A model generated the notes under the pieces. That model worked only from the letters and a program-made list of their open reading frames with translations. It was not told the DNA's origin and did not search any database. The position numbers and the translations under genes are program-made. From assembly GCF_014889545.1 (NCBI RefSeq), contig NZ_QKOF01000003.1, positions 178,010-242,009 on the forward strand: a DNA stretch of 64,000 nt, in the 5' to 3' direction. Source of the stretch: Methanothermobacter thermautotrophicus. Lineage in GTDB: Archaea; Methanobacteriota; Methanobacteria; Methanobacteriales; Methanothermobacteraceae. Below are positions 1-8,505 of this stretch, piece after piece. Numbering within the stretch: the stretch's first letter is position 1; the number at the start of each line of letters is the position of its first letter.

Positions 1-414
1 GTCCATGTAAACGAGAACGACCCGGCAAGGCTCGCAGTCCTCAAAACAGCCCACCACAAACTCGTGAGCATCCCGGTCCTGGATGATGATGGAAGGGTTG
101 TGGGGGTTGTCAGGTCCTTCGACATCGTTGAGACCCTATCCCAGCTCTATGAGATCAAGGTGTACAAGATATTCGAGGCCATGAACGAGGAGCTCAAGGG
201 TGTGAGCTGGGATGAACTCATGGAAGCTGCAGCCATAATAACAAGGAGGCGCACAGGTAAGAGGATAAAACCGAAGGAGTATGAGGAAAGGATCCGGAAT
301 TCAACCTTCGGAGAGGCTATATGGGCAACAGGGGGTCTTGAAAAATTCTTTGTGGGTCTGATAGCCATAGGGGAACTTGTCATTGCAAGAAAGATTGCAA
401 GGGCAAGGAAATAA
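1..414 (+). CDS. CBS-domain protein, 3' part (5' end outside window)
   Basis: The frame is open from base 1, so the start lies upstream. Visible residues include a CBS-type strand-turn 'IPVLDDDGRVVGVVRSFDIV' near the beginning of the fragment, followed by about 85 residues that are mostly helical and basic at the end. CBS domains usually occur in pairs and bind adenosyl ligands; only the end of one is visible here. The C-terminal part beyond the CBS unit is not a domain I recognise. The stop is TAA at 412-414. A regulatory adenylate-sensing role is family knowledge only; the target cannot be told from this fragment. Confidence 0.75.
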   Translation, partial: VHVNENDPARLAVLKTAHHKLVSIPVLDDDGRVVGVVRSFDIVETLSQLYEIKVYKIFEAMNEELKGVSWDELMEAAAIITRRRTGKRIKPKEYEERIRNSTFGEAIWATGGLEKFFVGLIAIGELVIARKIARARK

Positions 415-796
415 TCACCCACCCCCCATATCCTTTTTGGAGATCATGTTTCTCTTATGATGACCTGCAGTGGTCATGTTCTGTCTTTCTGTTTTAAGTG
501 CCTCCACCATCGTTTTTGGGTTTCCCTTTATCCTGCCTCTGAGGGATTCCTGTCCCTCTTTATTTTTTTTGATACTCATATTGATCCATGAACCTGCTAA
601 TCGCGTCTTCAGGATCATATGGTGGTGCTGAGTTCTATTTAATCCCTGATCTGGTGGTTGGATAGACCTTTGAAGCCTTCTTAAACACTATGATACATGT
701 AAAGCTTATTACTCTCCTTCACCATATTACTCTTGAGGAGCTACTCTCCTGCAGGGTTTTTAGATTCTGATAATCAAAGGTTTCTGGTTCGGGGCA
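415..796. other. Intergenic region, no convincing gene
   Basis: It holds a perfect 6-bp stem ATGACC/GGTCAT with a 6-base loop (460-477) followed by a T-rich stretch, a plausible transcription end for the CBS gene. A 67-codon minus-strand frame (415-618) lacks a ribosome site and has no recognisable protein. A second short minus-strand frame running through about 565-635 reads like coding sequence but has no start, so it may be a gene remnant. Nothing else was seen. Confidence 0.4.
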
Positions 797-1216
797 ATGG
801 AGATTAAAGTGTTCGAAAAACTCGTGGAATTCTTTGAAGGGAAGGATGAGGTGGATTTAGCCTATCTTTTCGGCTCCACTTCCAGGGGGGATAAGGGGAA
901 ACTGGGCGATTTTGACCTGGGAGTTCTACTACGGGAAACCCTGGAAGAACATGGGATGTTACAGTTTCAATTGAAATTGCTTGATGATCTTGTATCCCTG
1001 CTTAAAGCAGATAAGGTTGATCTGATTATCATGAATGATGCACCACTCTCCTTAAATTATAATATCATAAAGGAGGGAATACTCCTGAAGGATGATGAGG
1101 AAAAAAGGATAAGGTTTGAGAAAAACATCATGTCAGAGTATCTGGATAGGAAGTACTATATGGACAGGCATGCGAGAATAGCCATCAATGGGATAGCCCG
1201 CCAGGGATTAATATGA
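797..1216 (+). CDS. mntA: MntA-type minimal nucleotidyltransferase antitoxin
   Basis: 139 aa. It carries the exact MntA signature GSX10DXD: 'GSTSRGDKGKLGDFD' around residues 26-40, the nucleotide- and metal-binding site of polymerase-beta-fold transferases. In characterised MntA-HepT pairs MntA transfers AMP groups to a tyrosine of the HEPN toxin and so silences it. The ATG at 797 has no strong ribosome site, only a G-rich stretch just upstream. The stop codon overlaps the next start (ATGA), so the two genes are translationally coupled, with the antitoxin first as expected. The function is inferred from motif plus partner and is well supported. Confidence 0.88.
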   Translation: MEIKVFEKLVEFFEGKDEVDLAYLFGSTSRGDKGKLGDFDLGVLLRETLEEHGMLQFQLKLLDDLVSLLKADKVDLIIMNDAPLSLNYNIIKEGILLKDDEEKRIRFEKNIMSEYLDRKYYMDRHARIAINGIARQGLI

Positions 1217-1629
1217 AAAATGAGATCTCATCAAAATTAGAAAGATTGGGAGAATACCTGAAAATATTGAGGGGTTATCAATCCCATACCCTGGAAGATT
1301 TGAAAAATGATGTCACGTTAAGGGGAGCTGTTGAAAGATACCTGGAGGTTTCCATAGAATCCTGCCTTGATATTGGAGAAATGATCATATCACAGGAAAG
1401 AGCCAGAAAACCAGAAACCTACAGAGAGGTAATAGAGATACTCGGGGAAATAGGAGTTTTACCAGAGGATTTTGTGGATAAATTCGCCCCAGCTGCAGGT
1501 TTCAGAAACATACTGGTTCATATGTACGCAGAAATAGATATTGAAAAGGTCTATGGATACCTGCAAAACAACCTGGATGATATAAACAATTTTGCAAGGT
1601 TCATCGCAGAATACCTTAAAAAATCATGA
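1213..1629 (+). CDS. hepT: HepT-type HEPN ribonuclease toxin
   Basis: 138 aa, all-helical HEPN protein (formerly DUF86). The diagnostic RX4HXY motif is intact as 'RNILVHMY' near residues 97-104: the Arg and His are the RNase site, and the Tyr is the residue AMPylated by MntA in the studied homologues. All catalytic positions are present, so the toxin is predicted to be active and held in check by the upstream partner. It starts with ATG at 1213, overlapping mntA by 4 bases. Followed by 254 bases without a gene. Confidence 0.88.
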   Translation: MKNEISSKLERLGEYLKILRGYQSHTLEDLKNDVTLRGAVERYLEVSIESCLDIGEMIISQERARKPETYREVIEILGEIGVLPEDFVDKFAPAAGFRNILVHMYAEIDIEKVYGYLQNNLDDINNFARFIAEYLKKS

Positions 1630-1863
1630 AACAGGGCATGACTGCTTTTCCTTTTCTCCATATTTCCCCTTATAATGATGATTCCATGATGGGGCTTAGC
1701 CATCTGAATGCCCTACTTTTATTATCTCGTTCTCACCCTCCTTTGGCCAGAAACTGGCACCTTTTATCTTGAGGTCCATGATTCACCAGTTCTTGATCAC
1801 TGAAAAGACCGGTCTGTGGGTTCAGAGTCTCACCTGTCATGCCTAAGCTAATATTAAGGAACA

Positions 1864-1906
1864 TTTATATAATATGAACACACATGAATGTGTATTCATA
1901 TGTTCA
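1864..1906 (+). promoter_or_regulatory. TATA box and palindromic operator of the metal ATPase gene
   Basis: TTTATATAAT (1864-1873) is a good archaeal TATA box. Just after it lie two nested inverted repeats: outer TGAACA (1875-1880) with TGTTCA (1901-1906), and inner ATGAAT (1884-1889) with ATTCAT (1894-1899) around GTGT. TGAACA/TGTTCA half-sites are typical of ArsR/SmtB metal sensors. The expected start of transcription, about 25 bases after the TATA box, falls inside the palindrome, so a bound repressor would block initiation. No sensor gene is present in the window. Confidence 0.65.
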
Positions 1907-1916
1907 GGTGAATTTT

Positions 1917-3728
1917 ATGGGATGTGAATGCAGCTCATCTTCATCAGATGGTAATGAAACACTGATTATGGCAGCATCCATAGCACTCCTTGCAGCAGGG
2001 ATACTCCTTGAAATCCAGGGGAGCATGATATCAATTCTCTTCCTTTTTGCCGCGATTGTAGCCGCAGGATACAGGATATTCCCGGCTGCAGTCAGGTCAG
2101 TACTCAGGGGACACTTCACGGTGCACGTGGTCATACTCATCGCAGTAATCGGGGCCATTGCCCTGGGTGACTACACTGAAGCAGCCCTGGTAACAGTCCT
2201 GTATCAGATTGCAGAGTACCTCGAGGAGTACGCCCACAGAAGATCACATAGATCCGTGGAGTCCCTCATAAAACTCAGGCCCAGAACCGCGAGGGTCCTT
2301 AATGGAGGCGAGAGGATCATGGGGGTGGAGGAGGTTGAGGAGGGAAGCACCATAGGTGTAAAGCCAGGGGAGACGATACCCCTCGATGGAAACGTCACCA
2401 GGGGAACCTCACAGGTTGACCAGTCCACCATAACAGGCGAATCCCTCCCGGTTACCGTTGGTGAGGGCGATGAGGTATTTGCAGGTACACAGAACCTTGA
2501 CGGGTACCTTGAGGTCAGGGTTACAAGGACCGCGGGGGCAACCGTCCTTGAAGGGGTTATTGAAACCGTCAGAAGAGCCTCCCTCAGGAGATCCAGGAGG
2601 GAGAGGTTCATTGAACGCTTCGCCTCAATCTACACACCCACGGTAACCGGTCTTGCAGCCCTCACAGCAATCATACCGGTACTGGCGGGAGGCGACCCGA
2701 TCACCTGGATATACAGGGCCCTGGTTCTCCTGGTTATCTCATGCCCCTGCGCCCTCCTCATATCAACACCGGTCGCAATGGTCTCAGGGATGACCGCCGC
2801 AGCACGCAGGGGAATCCTTGTCAAGGGTTCAGAATTCCTTGAGAAGATGGCCTCGGCAGGATGCATCATATTCGATAAAACAGGGACCCTCACCGAGGGA
2901 AAACCTGAGGTGATCGCTGTCGAGCCAGAGGAGAGGAGGGATGAGATACTCAGGATAGCAGCGTCCCTTGAGATGAAATCAGGGCACCCCATTGCAGAGG
3001 CCATAGTGGAATCCTACGGTGGCAGGACCCTTGATGTGACAGACTTCAGGTCAATACCAGGGAGGGGGGTGTCAGGTTACATAGATGGAGTGAGGTACAC
3101 CCTGGGAAGTCCTGAACTTGCAGGTGGAGAGGCCACTGGAGGTACAGAGGTCCACCTCGCAGGACCCGACGGTATTATCGGCATAATAAGACTAAGGGAC
3201 AGTATCAGGGGGTCCGCAGGGAGGATCACAGAAAGGCTCAGGGAGCGGGGTATCGGGACCATGATGCTCACAGGTGACAGTGAGGACACTGCAGCAGCAG
3301 TTGCAGCGGAGATTGGCGCTGACGAATACCGTGGGGGCCTGCTCCCGGAGGATAAGATGAGGATAATACGTGGACTGAACTCCCGGGGGATCACAGTGAT
3401 GGTGGGGGATGGTGTTAACGACGCTCCGGCACTGGCAGCGGCGGATGTTGGTATAGCAATGGGTGTCAGGGGATCTGATGTGGCCCTTGAAACCGCAGAT
3501 ATAACCCTGGTGGAGGACGACCTTGAGAGGATAGACGAACTCATTGACATCAGCAGGAGAACCATGGATATCATCAGGGTTAACACAGGGTTAACCGTTG
3601 CAGTGAAGCTTTCCCTGGCTGTTCTCTCTGTCATTGGCCTTGTACCCCTCTGGGTTGCCGTTGCAGTTGGTGATATGGGCCTTTCACTCTTTGTCATAAC
3701 AGGCAGTCTTCTTATTGCAAGGGTCTAG
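1917..3728 (+). CDS. Heavy-metal translocating P1B-type ATPase (Zn/Cd/Pb type)
   Basis: 603 aa from ATG 1917, chosen because AGGTG (1906-1910) sits 6 bases upstream; an earlier in-frame ATG at 1884 lies inside the operator. Family landmarks are in order: TGES actuator loop (~residue 173), CPC in the transport helix ('SCPCALL', ~275), phosphorylation loop DKTGT (~320), HP locus (~355), TGD (~451), GDGVNDAP (~498), then Lys in TM7 (~563) and DMG in TM8 (~585). CPC plus Lys plus DxG fits the P1B-2 class exporting Zn, Cd or Pb. There is no N-terminal HMA domain, only a short 'GCEC' and a serine run that could serve as a minimal metal-loading site. Confidence 0.92.
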   Translation: MGCECSSSSSDGNETLIMAASIALLAAGILLEIQGSMISILFLFAAIVAAGYRIFPAAVRSVLRGHFTVHVVILIAVIGAIALGDYTEAALVTVLYQIAEYLEEYAHRRSHRSVESLIKLRPRTARVLNGGERIMGVEEVEEGSTIGVKPGETIPLDGNVTRGTSQVDQSTITGESLPVTVGEGDEVFAGTQNLDGYLEVRVTRTAGATVLEGVIETVRRASLRRSRRERFIERFASIYTPTVTGLAALTAIIPVLAGGDPITWIYRALVLLVISCPCALLISTPVAMVSGMTAAARRGILVKGSEFLEKMASAGCIIFDKTGTLTEGKPEVIAVEPEERRDEILRIAASLEMKSGHPIAEAIVESYGGRTLDVTDFRSIPGRGVSGYIDGVRYTLGSPELAGGEATGGTEVHLAGPDGIIGIIRLRDSIRGSAGRITERLRERGIGTMMLTGDSEDTAAAVAAEIGADEYRGGLLPEDKMRIIRGLNSRGITVMVGDGVNDAPALAAADVGIAMGVRGSDVALETADITLVEDDLERIDELIDISRRTMDIIRVNTGLTVAVKLSLAVLSVIGLVPLWVAVAVGDMGLSLFVITGSLLIARV

Positions 3729-3798
3729 CATCCTCTCAGGCAGAACCCTAACTTAAATTTTGAGTCTCAAAAAATAAAAGGGTGGTGCTGGACCACCA

Positions 3799-5100
3799 TT
3801 AAAAGGGAAGGCTGGCGTATATTCCCCTGATATTTGCTGTTGCAGTGTTCCAGCTGTTCACAGCACCGAGGCTGTTTTTTGAGCTGGTGGCATCTGCAGC
3901 GTACCATGTGTCACCCACCAGCACCTGCGCCCATACATGGCCGTAGGTGTTACCTGAGGTGAAGGTGCAGGTCCCATGCACGTACCTGGCTGCTATACCT
4001 GAAGCCCTGAAGAGGGCGACCAGGAGGTGCGAGTGATCCACACAGTTACCTGTCCTGTATCTGAGTGTACCCACTGCTCCATACCTTGTGTTGTAGTAGA
4101 AGCTGTAGCTTATCCTGTCACGCACCCAGTTGAATATCGCTGTCGCCTTATCCCATGCACCGGTTAATCCTGCTGTCAGGTTTGCTGCCAGTGATTTAAT
4201 TGCCTGATCATTAACCTGACAGTTCGCGGTTGCAGCAAGGTACCGGGAGGTGCTCTCACCGGTGTAGGGATCGTTCTCTGCCCTGTTCCTGAGTGATGCA
4301 GGGGGTGCTGTTGATGTGCTGATTTTCTTCACTGTGACGTAGTTTGGGAGTCTGCCACTGCTGCCCTGGAAGGTGAGGATACTTGCAACCGCGTAGACAA
4401 GGTTGTCATAGGATATCTTTCCTATGGCCGAACTCACGTAATTGGGTGCTCTCCTGTTGCTGTCTATGAATTTAAGTACACTGGATGCCACTTTGAGATA
4501 AGCTGACTTTGATAGTTTTCCTGTGGCTGAACCTGAGGGGTTCGGTGCGTTGCCAACTGTGCGCAGCGTCAGTGAGATCCTGGACCCTGCAAGCTTCAGA
4601 AGGTCCTTCAGCATGAGGTCAAGGAACCTGGCAGTATCCAGTTTCTGACCTCCCACCGAAACAGTCGCCGGCAGTTTACCGTGGGTTTCAATGTACTTCA
4701 CCAGGTCCGCTGCAGCTTCCCTGATGGTCACAGAAGTTATGCCTGCACTGTCACCTGCAGCCCTCACTGTGCCGGTGGAGTTCTCCAGGTTCACAGTCAC
4801 TGAACCGGGTGAACTGCTGCTGCCATTAACATTCAGCGGACCTCCCGATTCTGTGACCGTGGTTTCATCTGCATCTGGAGTACAGGGGGATTCATTCTTC
4901 CCAGGATCACCGGCTGTGCTCTGCTCCCCTGTATCTAAAGATCCTGTTTCACTTTCATTCATGAGTTCACATTGACTGTGCTCTGAACACTGTTCCTCCA
5001 CGGTGTATCCAGCCACGGATGCTGTGTTATCAGCTGCCACTGCATAACCTGCTGTATTCATGAGGAGCATGCATGCAAGGAGCATGCACACATATCTCAT
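3799..5100 (-). CDS. Secreted pseudomurein-binding protein with transglutaminase-fold (C71-like) domain
   Basis: 433 aa, starting at ATG 5100 with GGAGG some 20 bases upstream. Residues 1-23 form a signal peptide ending 'AVA'. A Ser/Thr/Glu-rich linker follows, then pseudomurein-binding repeats (about 122-170 and 194-255; hallmark 'LPNYVTV'). The C-terminal domain has Cys in 'TGNCVDHSH' (~352), His in 'YGHVW' (~387) and Asp in 'AADATS' (~403), the Cys-His-Asp triad of transglutaminase-fold enzymes. This is the same order as in the pseudomurein endoisopeptidases PeiP and PeiW of Methanothermobacter viruses (peptidase C71, from memory). It probably cuts or remodels peptide cross-links in the host's own wall; a captured viral lysin is an alternative. 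Confidence 0.85.
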   Translation of the reverse strand: MRYVCMLLACMLLMNTAGYAVAADNTASVAGYTVEEQCSEHSQCELMNESETGSLDTGEQSTAGDPGKNESPCTPDADETTVTESGGPLNVNGSSSSPGSVTVNLENSTGTVRAAGDSAGITSVTIREAAADLVKYIETHGKLPATVSVGGQKLDTARFLDLMLKDLLKLAGSRISLTLRTVGNAPNPSGSATGKLSKSAYLKVASSVLKFIDSNRRAPNYVSSAIGKISYDNLVYAVASILTFQGSSGRLPNYVTVKKISTSTAPPASLRNRAENDPYTGESTSRYLAATANCQVNDQAIKSLAANLTAGLTGAWDKATAIFNWVRDRISYSFYYNTRYGAVGTLRYRTGNCVDHSHLLVALFRASGIAARYVHGTCTFTSGNTYGHVWAQVLVGDTWYAADATSSKNSLGAVNSWNTATANIRGIYASLPF

Positions 5101-5747
5101 GCCAACCGAAATTTTACCGCCTCCAATCCACAGTGCCCGGTAGGGTCACTGTGACATTAAAAACTTGAATCTCAAATCATATATAAATATTGCGGTTTAT
5201 CAGCTGAAAAAAAGACATATATGAGCTTTTTAAATCAAAATAGGCCACCAAAGAGCTTTTTATTTTTGAGATAAATGAATATGCTTTCTCAATGCCCATC
5301 ATGGACTAATAGGCAACCTAAAATCTCATATCCAATCTCTGGGCACATATAAAATTTTTAATGCCAATCTGATTTCAACTGGATCTCATTTTAAATATAA
5401 AAGCCTCTTTCAGGGGATTTAAGGATGGATTAGTGTGGGGCCACATCAGCACACAGTTACATGGATAATTCAGAGTACCCATTAAGGGATCAGAGCCCCA
5501 TGAACCCAGATTTAAGGGTTCTTAGAAGACTTTCAGATCTTCAGAATCCAGAGGAGCCTCATCACAAAATCAATGGTTGAAAGCCAGTTTTCGATAAGAT
5601 TCCATGCTCCCGCCCTTTACCACTGGCAACAGAGATCTGTGGGTTAAATCATCTGTATTCTCTCACTTTCCATCCATGGGTTCATCCATGAATATTTCGG
5701 GTTAAATTTATTACCCCTTCCCGGTAATAGATAAATGGTGATATGAT
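5101..5747. other. Divergent intergenic region (647 bases)
   Basis: An AT-rich stretch between the minus-strand wall protein and the plus-strand flavin gene. The minus strand has a TATA-like ATATTTATAT (5190-5181), placed to drive the wall-protein gene. On the plus strand AATTTATTA (~5704-5712) is a likely TATA box for the next gene. Short minus-strand frames at 5644-5918 overlap the flavin gene and are shadows. No RNA gene or repeat was recognised in between. Confidence 0.45.
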
Positions 5748-6140
5748 ATGATGACACCCGAGATGATGGATGCAATTGAAAAGGACCTGGTTTTTGTTGC
5801 AACCGCAGATGAGGAAGGAACCCCCAACGTTGTTCCAATAGGCTTCGCAAGGCCCCTGGATGAGAAGACAATCCTCATCGCAGATAATTACATGAAAAAA
5901 ACCATAAGGAACCTCCACGAAAACCCCAGGATAGCACTGATACCAGAGAATGCAAGAGAATGCCCCTACCAGTTCAAAGGAACAGTAGAAATATTTAAAT
6001 CCGGAAAATACTTTGACATGGTCGTTGAGTGGGCACAGAACGTCATGACAGAACTTGAACCAAAATCAGCCATACTCATGACCGTCGAGGAGATATATTC
6101 AGTGAAACCAGGACCGGAGGCCGGTGAAAGGGTGGCTTGA
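5748..6140 (+). CDS. FMN-binding split-barrel protein (pyridoxamine-phosphate-oxidase-like)
   Basis: 130 aa. The N-terminal half has the split-barrel pattern 'LVFVATADEEGTPNVVPIG', and the middle 'ILIADNYMKKTIRNLHENP' matches the small FMN-binding protein family. Such proteins bind FMN as dimers and are thought to act as small flavin reductases; the substrate is unknown. Two ATGs in tandem (5748 and 5751) follow GGTGAT (5737-5742); the second is 8 bases away and equally likely. It ends 19 bases before the asnB start and may be cotranscribed with it. Confidence 0.8.
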   Translation: MMTPEMMDAIEKDLVFVATADEEGTPNVVPIGFARPLDEKTILIADNYMKKTIRNLHENPRIALIPENARECPYQFKGTVEIFKSGKYFDMVVEWAQNVMTELEPKSAILMTVEEIYSVKPGPEAGERVA

Positions 6141-6159
6141 GCTCACAGAAGTGACCGTG

Positions 6160-7584
6160 ATGTGCGCCATAGCAGGGTTCAGGGGTTATGACGCCCCGGT
6201 GAAGGTACAGGAGATGTTAGGCGTCCTCAAACACCGGGGCCCCGACGCCACCGGGGTCTACCATGACAGCCAGATAAGGGTGAGGACAGCGAAGGGGGAG
6301 TGCATAGGGGATGCGCCGCCATCAGATGATATTGCAGTGGGCCACAACCTCCTCTCAATCGTGGGGGGCCCCCAGCCAGTATCAGGAGAGGGCGTCCTGG
6401 TATTCAACGGTGAGATATACAATCAGGAGGAACTGGACTGGACTGGCAGCGACTCTGAACTCATCCTGGACCTCATAGAGGGCCACGGAGGGGACCTGGA
6501 GGATGCGCTGCGCTTCACGGTTAACCAGATAGACGGGGACTACGCCTTCGCCTACACAGACGGCGAGAACCTTGCAGTCGTCAGGGACCCTGTTGGTGTC
6601 AAACCCCTCTACCATTCAGGGGAGGCCTTCGCATCCGAAAGGAAGGCCCTCTGGAGGCTGGGTCTGAGGGACGTGGAGACCCTTCCACCGGGCCATGCCC
6701 TGATAAACGGTGAAAGGGTGAAGCTGAGGGGACTCCCCAGGGAGGAACCCTCGGATGCAGAACCAGCGGAGCTGAGGGATGACCTCAAATCATCCCTGAA
6801 GGAATCAGTGGAGAGGAGAGTTAGAGGTCTGGATGGGGCTGCCCTGGTATTCTCGGGTGGCGTTGACAGCACACTCCTGGCGGTCCTCCTTGATGAACAC
6901 ATCGATGTGAGGCTCTACACCGTGGGGCTCCCGGGTTCCAGCGACCCTAAATTCGCATCCAGGGCTGCAGAGGACCTTGGAATGGAACTTGAGGTCCTGG
7001 AGGTTACAGAGGATACCATCAGGGAGGCCCTCCCCCATGTGCTGGGGGCGATAGAGGAGTACAATCTGATGAAGATCGGCGTTGCAATGCCCCTCTACCT
7101 GGCATCAAAAGCGGCCTCTGCAGATGGATACAGGGTCATGTTCTCTGGTCAGGGCGCAGACGAACTCTTCGCAGGATACCACAGGTACAGGCACCTCCTG
7201 GCCGAGGGGAAACTCGGGGAAGCCCTCCGGCATGACCTTGAAAACATCTACCATGTTAACCTTGAAAGGGATGACGCGGCTACAATGGCAAACTCTGTGG
7301 AGCTGAGGGTCCCCTTCCTTGACCTCAGGGTGATAGGGGTGGCCATGAGTATACCGGCACACCTCAAGATACATGGCCCGGAGGATGAACTGAGAAAACG
7401 CATACTCAGGGAGGCGGCCCTTGAGATGGGGGTCCCTGAGTACATTGCCATGAGGCCCAAGAAGGCGGCGCAGTACGGCTCAGGGATAGATAAGGTCCTG
7501 CGGAGGAAGATCCTCCCCGAATTTGACCATGAGGCCTTCATGAGGAGGCTAATGGAACCATCTGGATCATCCAGCAGCAATTGA
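6160..7584 (+). CDS. asnB: Asparagine synthetase, glutamine-hydrolysing
   Basis: 474 aa. The start is set at ATG 6160 so that Cys becomes residue 2 (MCAIAG), the nucleophile of class II glutamine amidotransferases; the frame is open 36 bases further upstream, but that would bury the Cys. The N-terminal glutaminase domain (~1-190) contains 'HRGPDATG' and 'NGEIYN'. The synthetase domain has the ATP-binding SGGVDST loop (~233) and 'GQGADELFAGY'. It makes asparagine from aspartate, glutamine and ATP. The length is at the short end for AsnB, as in other archaea. The next gene encodes a transamidosome subunit, a second route to Asn. Confidence 0.93.
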   Translation: MCAIAGFRGYDAPVKVQEMLGVLKHRGPDATGVYHDSQIRVRTAKGECIGDAPPSDDIAVGHNLLSIVGGPQPVSGEGVLVFNGEIYNQEELDWTGSDSELILDLIEGHGGDLEDALRFTVNQIDGDYAFAYTDGENLAVVRDPVGVKPLYHSGEAFASERKALWRLGLRDVETLPPGHALINGERVKLRGLPREEPSDAEPAELRDDLKSSLKESVERRVRGLDGAALVFSGGVDSTLLAVLLDEHIDVRLYTVGLPGSSDPKFASRAAEDLGMELEVLEVTEDTIREALPHVLGAIEEYNLMKIGVAMPLYLASKAASADGYRVMFSGQGADELFAGYHRYRHLLAEGKLGEALRHDLENIYHVNLERDDAATMANSVELRVPFLDLRVIGVAMSIPAHLKIHGPEDELRKRILREAALEMGVPEYIAMRPKKAAQYGSGIDKVLRRKILPEFDHEAFMRRLMEPSGSSSSN

Positions 7585-7791
7585 TTTATATTTAATCAGG
7601 TGTCATACAGCATTAATCGGCGGGGTCGCCAGATTTAAGCCGATAATCTGCAGTGGCCGGGACATATCATCTTTTTTCTTTTCCTGCGCTGGTTTAGTAT
7701 GCGGTTGAGTTTCTGTGGCTAAGCCTTATATCATGGCAGGACCATACACTCTATGTGTTTCACATTTATCCATCAATGAGAGGAGTCTGAT

Positions 7792-8007
7792 ATGAAGATA
7801 GAGAAAGAGGCTGAGAAGATCCTTGAGGAATTTTCAAGGGCCCTTGAGGAGGTCCCTGAACTCGAGGAGACATACTACATAGTTGATAACCTTAACAGGA
7901 CCAGGGAGGATGAGGAAGAAAAGACGGATCCCGGGAAGATCCTCAGAAACGCCCCGGTCGATGATGACGGTAACATAGTCGTTGAGAGGGGTGAATGGAC
8001 CCAGTAG
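7792..8007 (+). CDS. gatC: Aspartyl/glutamyl-tRNA amidotransferase subunit C (archaeal type)
   Basis: 71 aa, highly acidic, starting at ATG 7792 after AGAGGAG. The N-terminal helix 'KEAEKILEEFSRALEEVPEL', the 'LNRTRED' segment and the 'NAPVDDDGNIVVERG' end fit archaeal GatC proteins as I remember them. GatC belts GatA and GatB together in the enzyme that amidates Asp-tRNA(Asn). GatA and GatB are not in the window. It sits in a five-gene run with ACT, hom, apgM and pyrG. The assignment rests on memory of short conserved segments, so it is moderately sure. Confidence 0.7.
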   Translation: MKIEKEAEKILEEFSRALEEVPELEETYYIVDNLNRTREDEEEKTDPGKILRNAPVDDDGNIVVERGEWTQ

Positions 8008-8016
8008 GTGTTGCAG

Positions 8017-8496
8017 ATGCGGTTAAACCTGGTTATTGAACTCAGAGACGCCCCCGGGCAGCTGGTATCGGTACTTGAACCCCTGGGAAGTACAGGTGTG
8101 AATATAGTGACGGTTATACATGAGAGGGACCGTGAATACGGTCCAATGGTACCCGTGCAGCTCACGGTGGAGGGTGACAGGGAAACACTTGACGCAGCCA
8201 TTGGCAGGCTCCGGGAGCAGGGTGTTAACATAATCGAGATGGACGGCGCCCCCCTCAGGGAGAAGTTCACCACAATACTCATAGGTGACATTGGAGAGGG
8301 AGACCTCCAGGAGACTGTTGAGGCTGTGAACAGCGTCCAGGGCGCCAGGGTATCTGACCTCTCACTAAGGATGTCAGAGGGCAGATCAGCAGCCAGGATA
8401 ACCGTTGAAGCAGAGCACGGTAGCAGGGAGGAGGTCCTGAAGAGGATCCAGGAAGCCGCAGTGGATAGGAACCTCCTGCTCGTAGGTGAGGTCTAG
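8017..8496 (+). CDS. ACT-domain regulatory protein
   Basis: 159 aa from ATG 8017, preferred because AGGTG (8006-8010) lies 6 bases upstream; GTG 8008 is the first possible start. The N-terminal half is a clear ACT fold ('LNLVIELRDAPGQLVSVLEP', then 'GVNIVTVIHER'), which binds amino acids. The second half is a further alpha/beta unit. It lies directly before homoserine dehydrogenase, which here lacks a C-terminal ACT domain, so this protein probably supplies allosteric feedback (for example by threonine) in trans. That last step is inference. Confidence 0.82.
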   Translation: MRLNLVIELRDAPGQLVSVLEPLGSTGVNIVTVIHERDREYGPMVPVQLTVEGDRETLDAAIGRLREQGVNIIEMDGAPLREKFTTILIGDIGEGDLQETVEAVNSVQGARVSDLSLRMSEGRSAARITVEAEHGSREEVLKRIQEAAVDRNLLLVGEV

Positions 8497-8505
8497 GTGA
8501 TGGTC

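Noticed and set aside
415..618. 67-codon minus-strand frame as a gene
   Set aside because: No ribosome site, no recognisable domain, composition not like neighbouring genes; described only as part of the intergenic region.
1630..1883. tRNA or riboswitch before the metal ATPase
   Set aside because: No cloverleaf or known aptamer pattern could be drawn; only the TATA box and palindrome are supported.
1884..1916. ATG 1884 as the start of the metal ATPase
   Set aside because: It lies within the operator and near the predicted transcript start without a ribosome site, while ATG 1917 has AGGTG at 6 bases.
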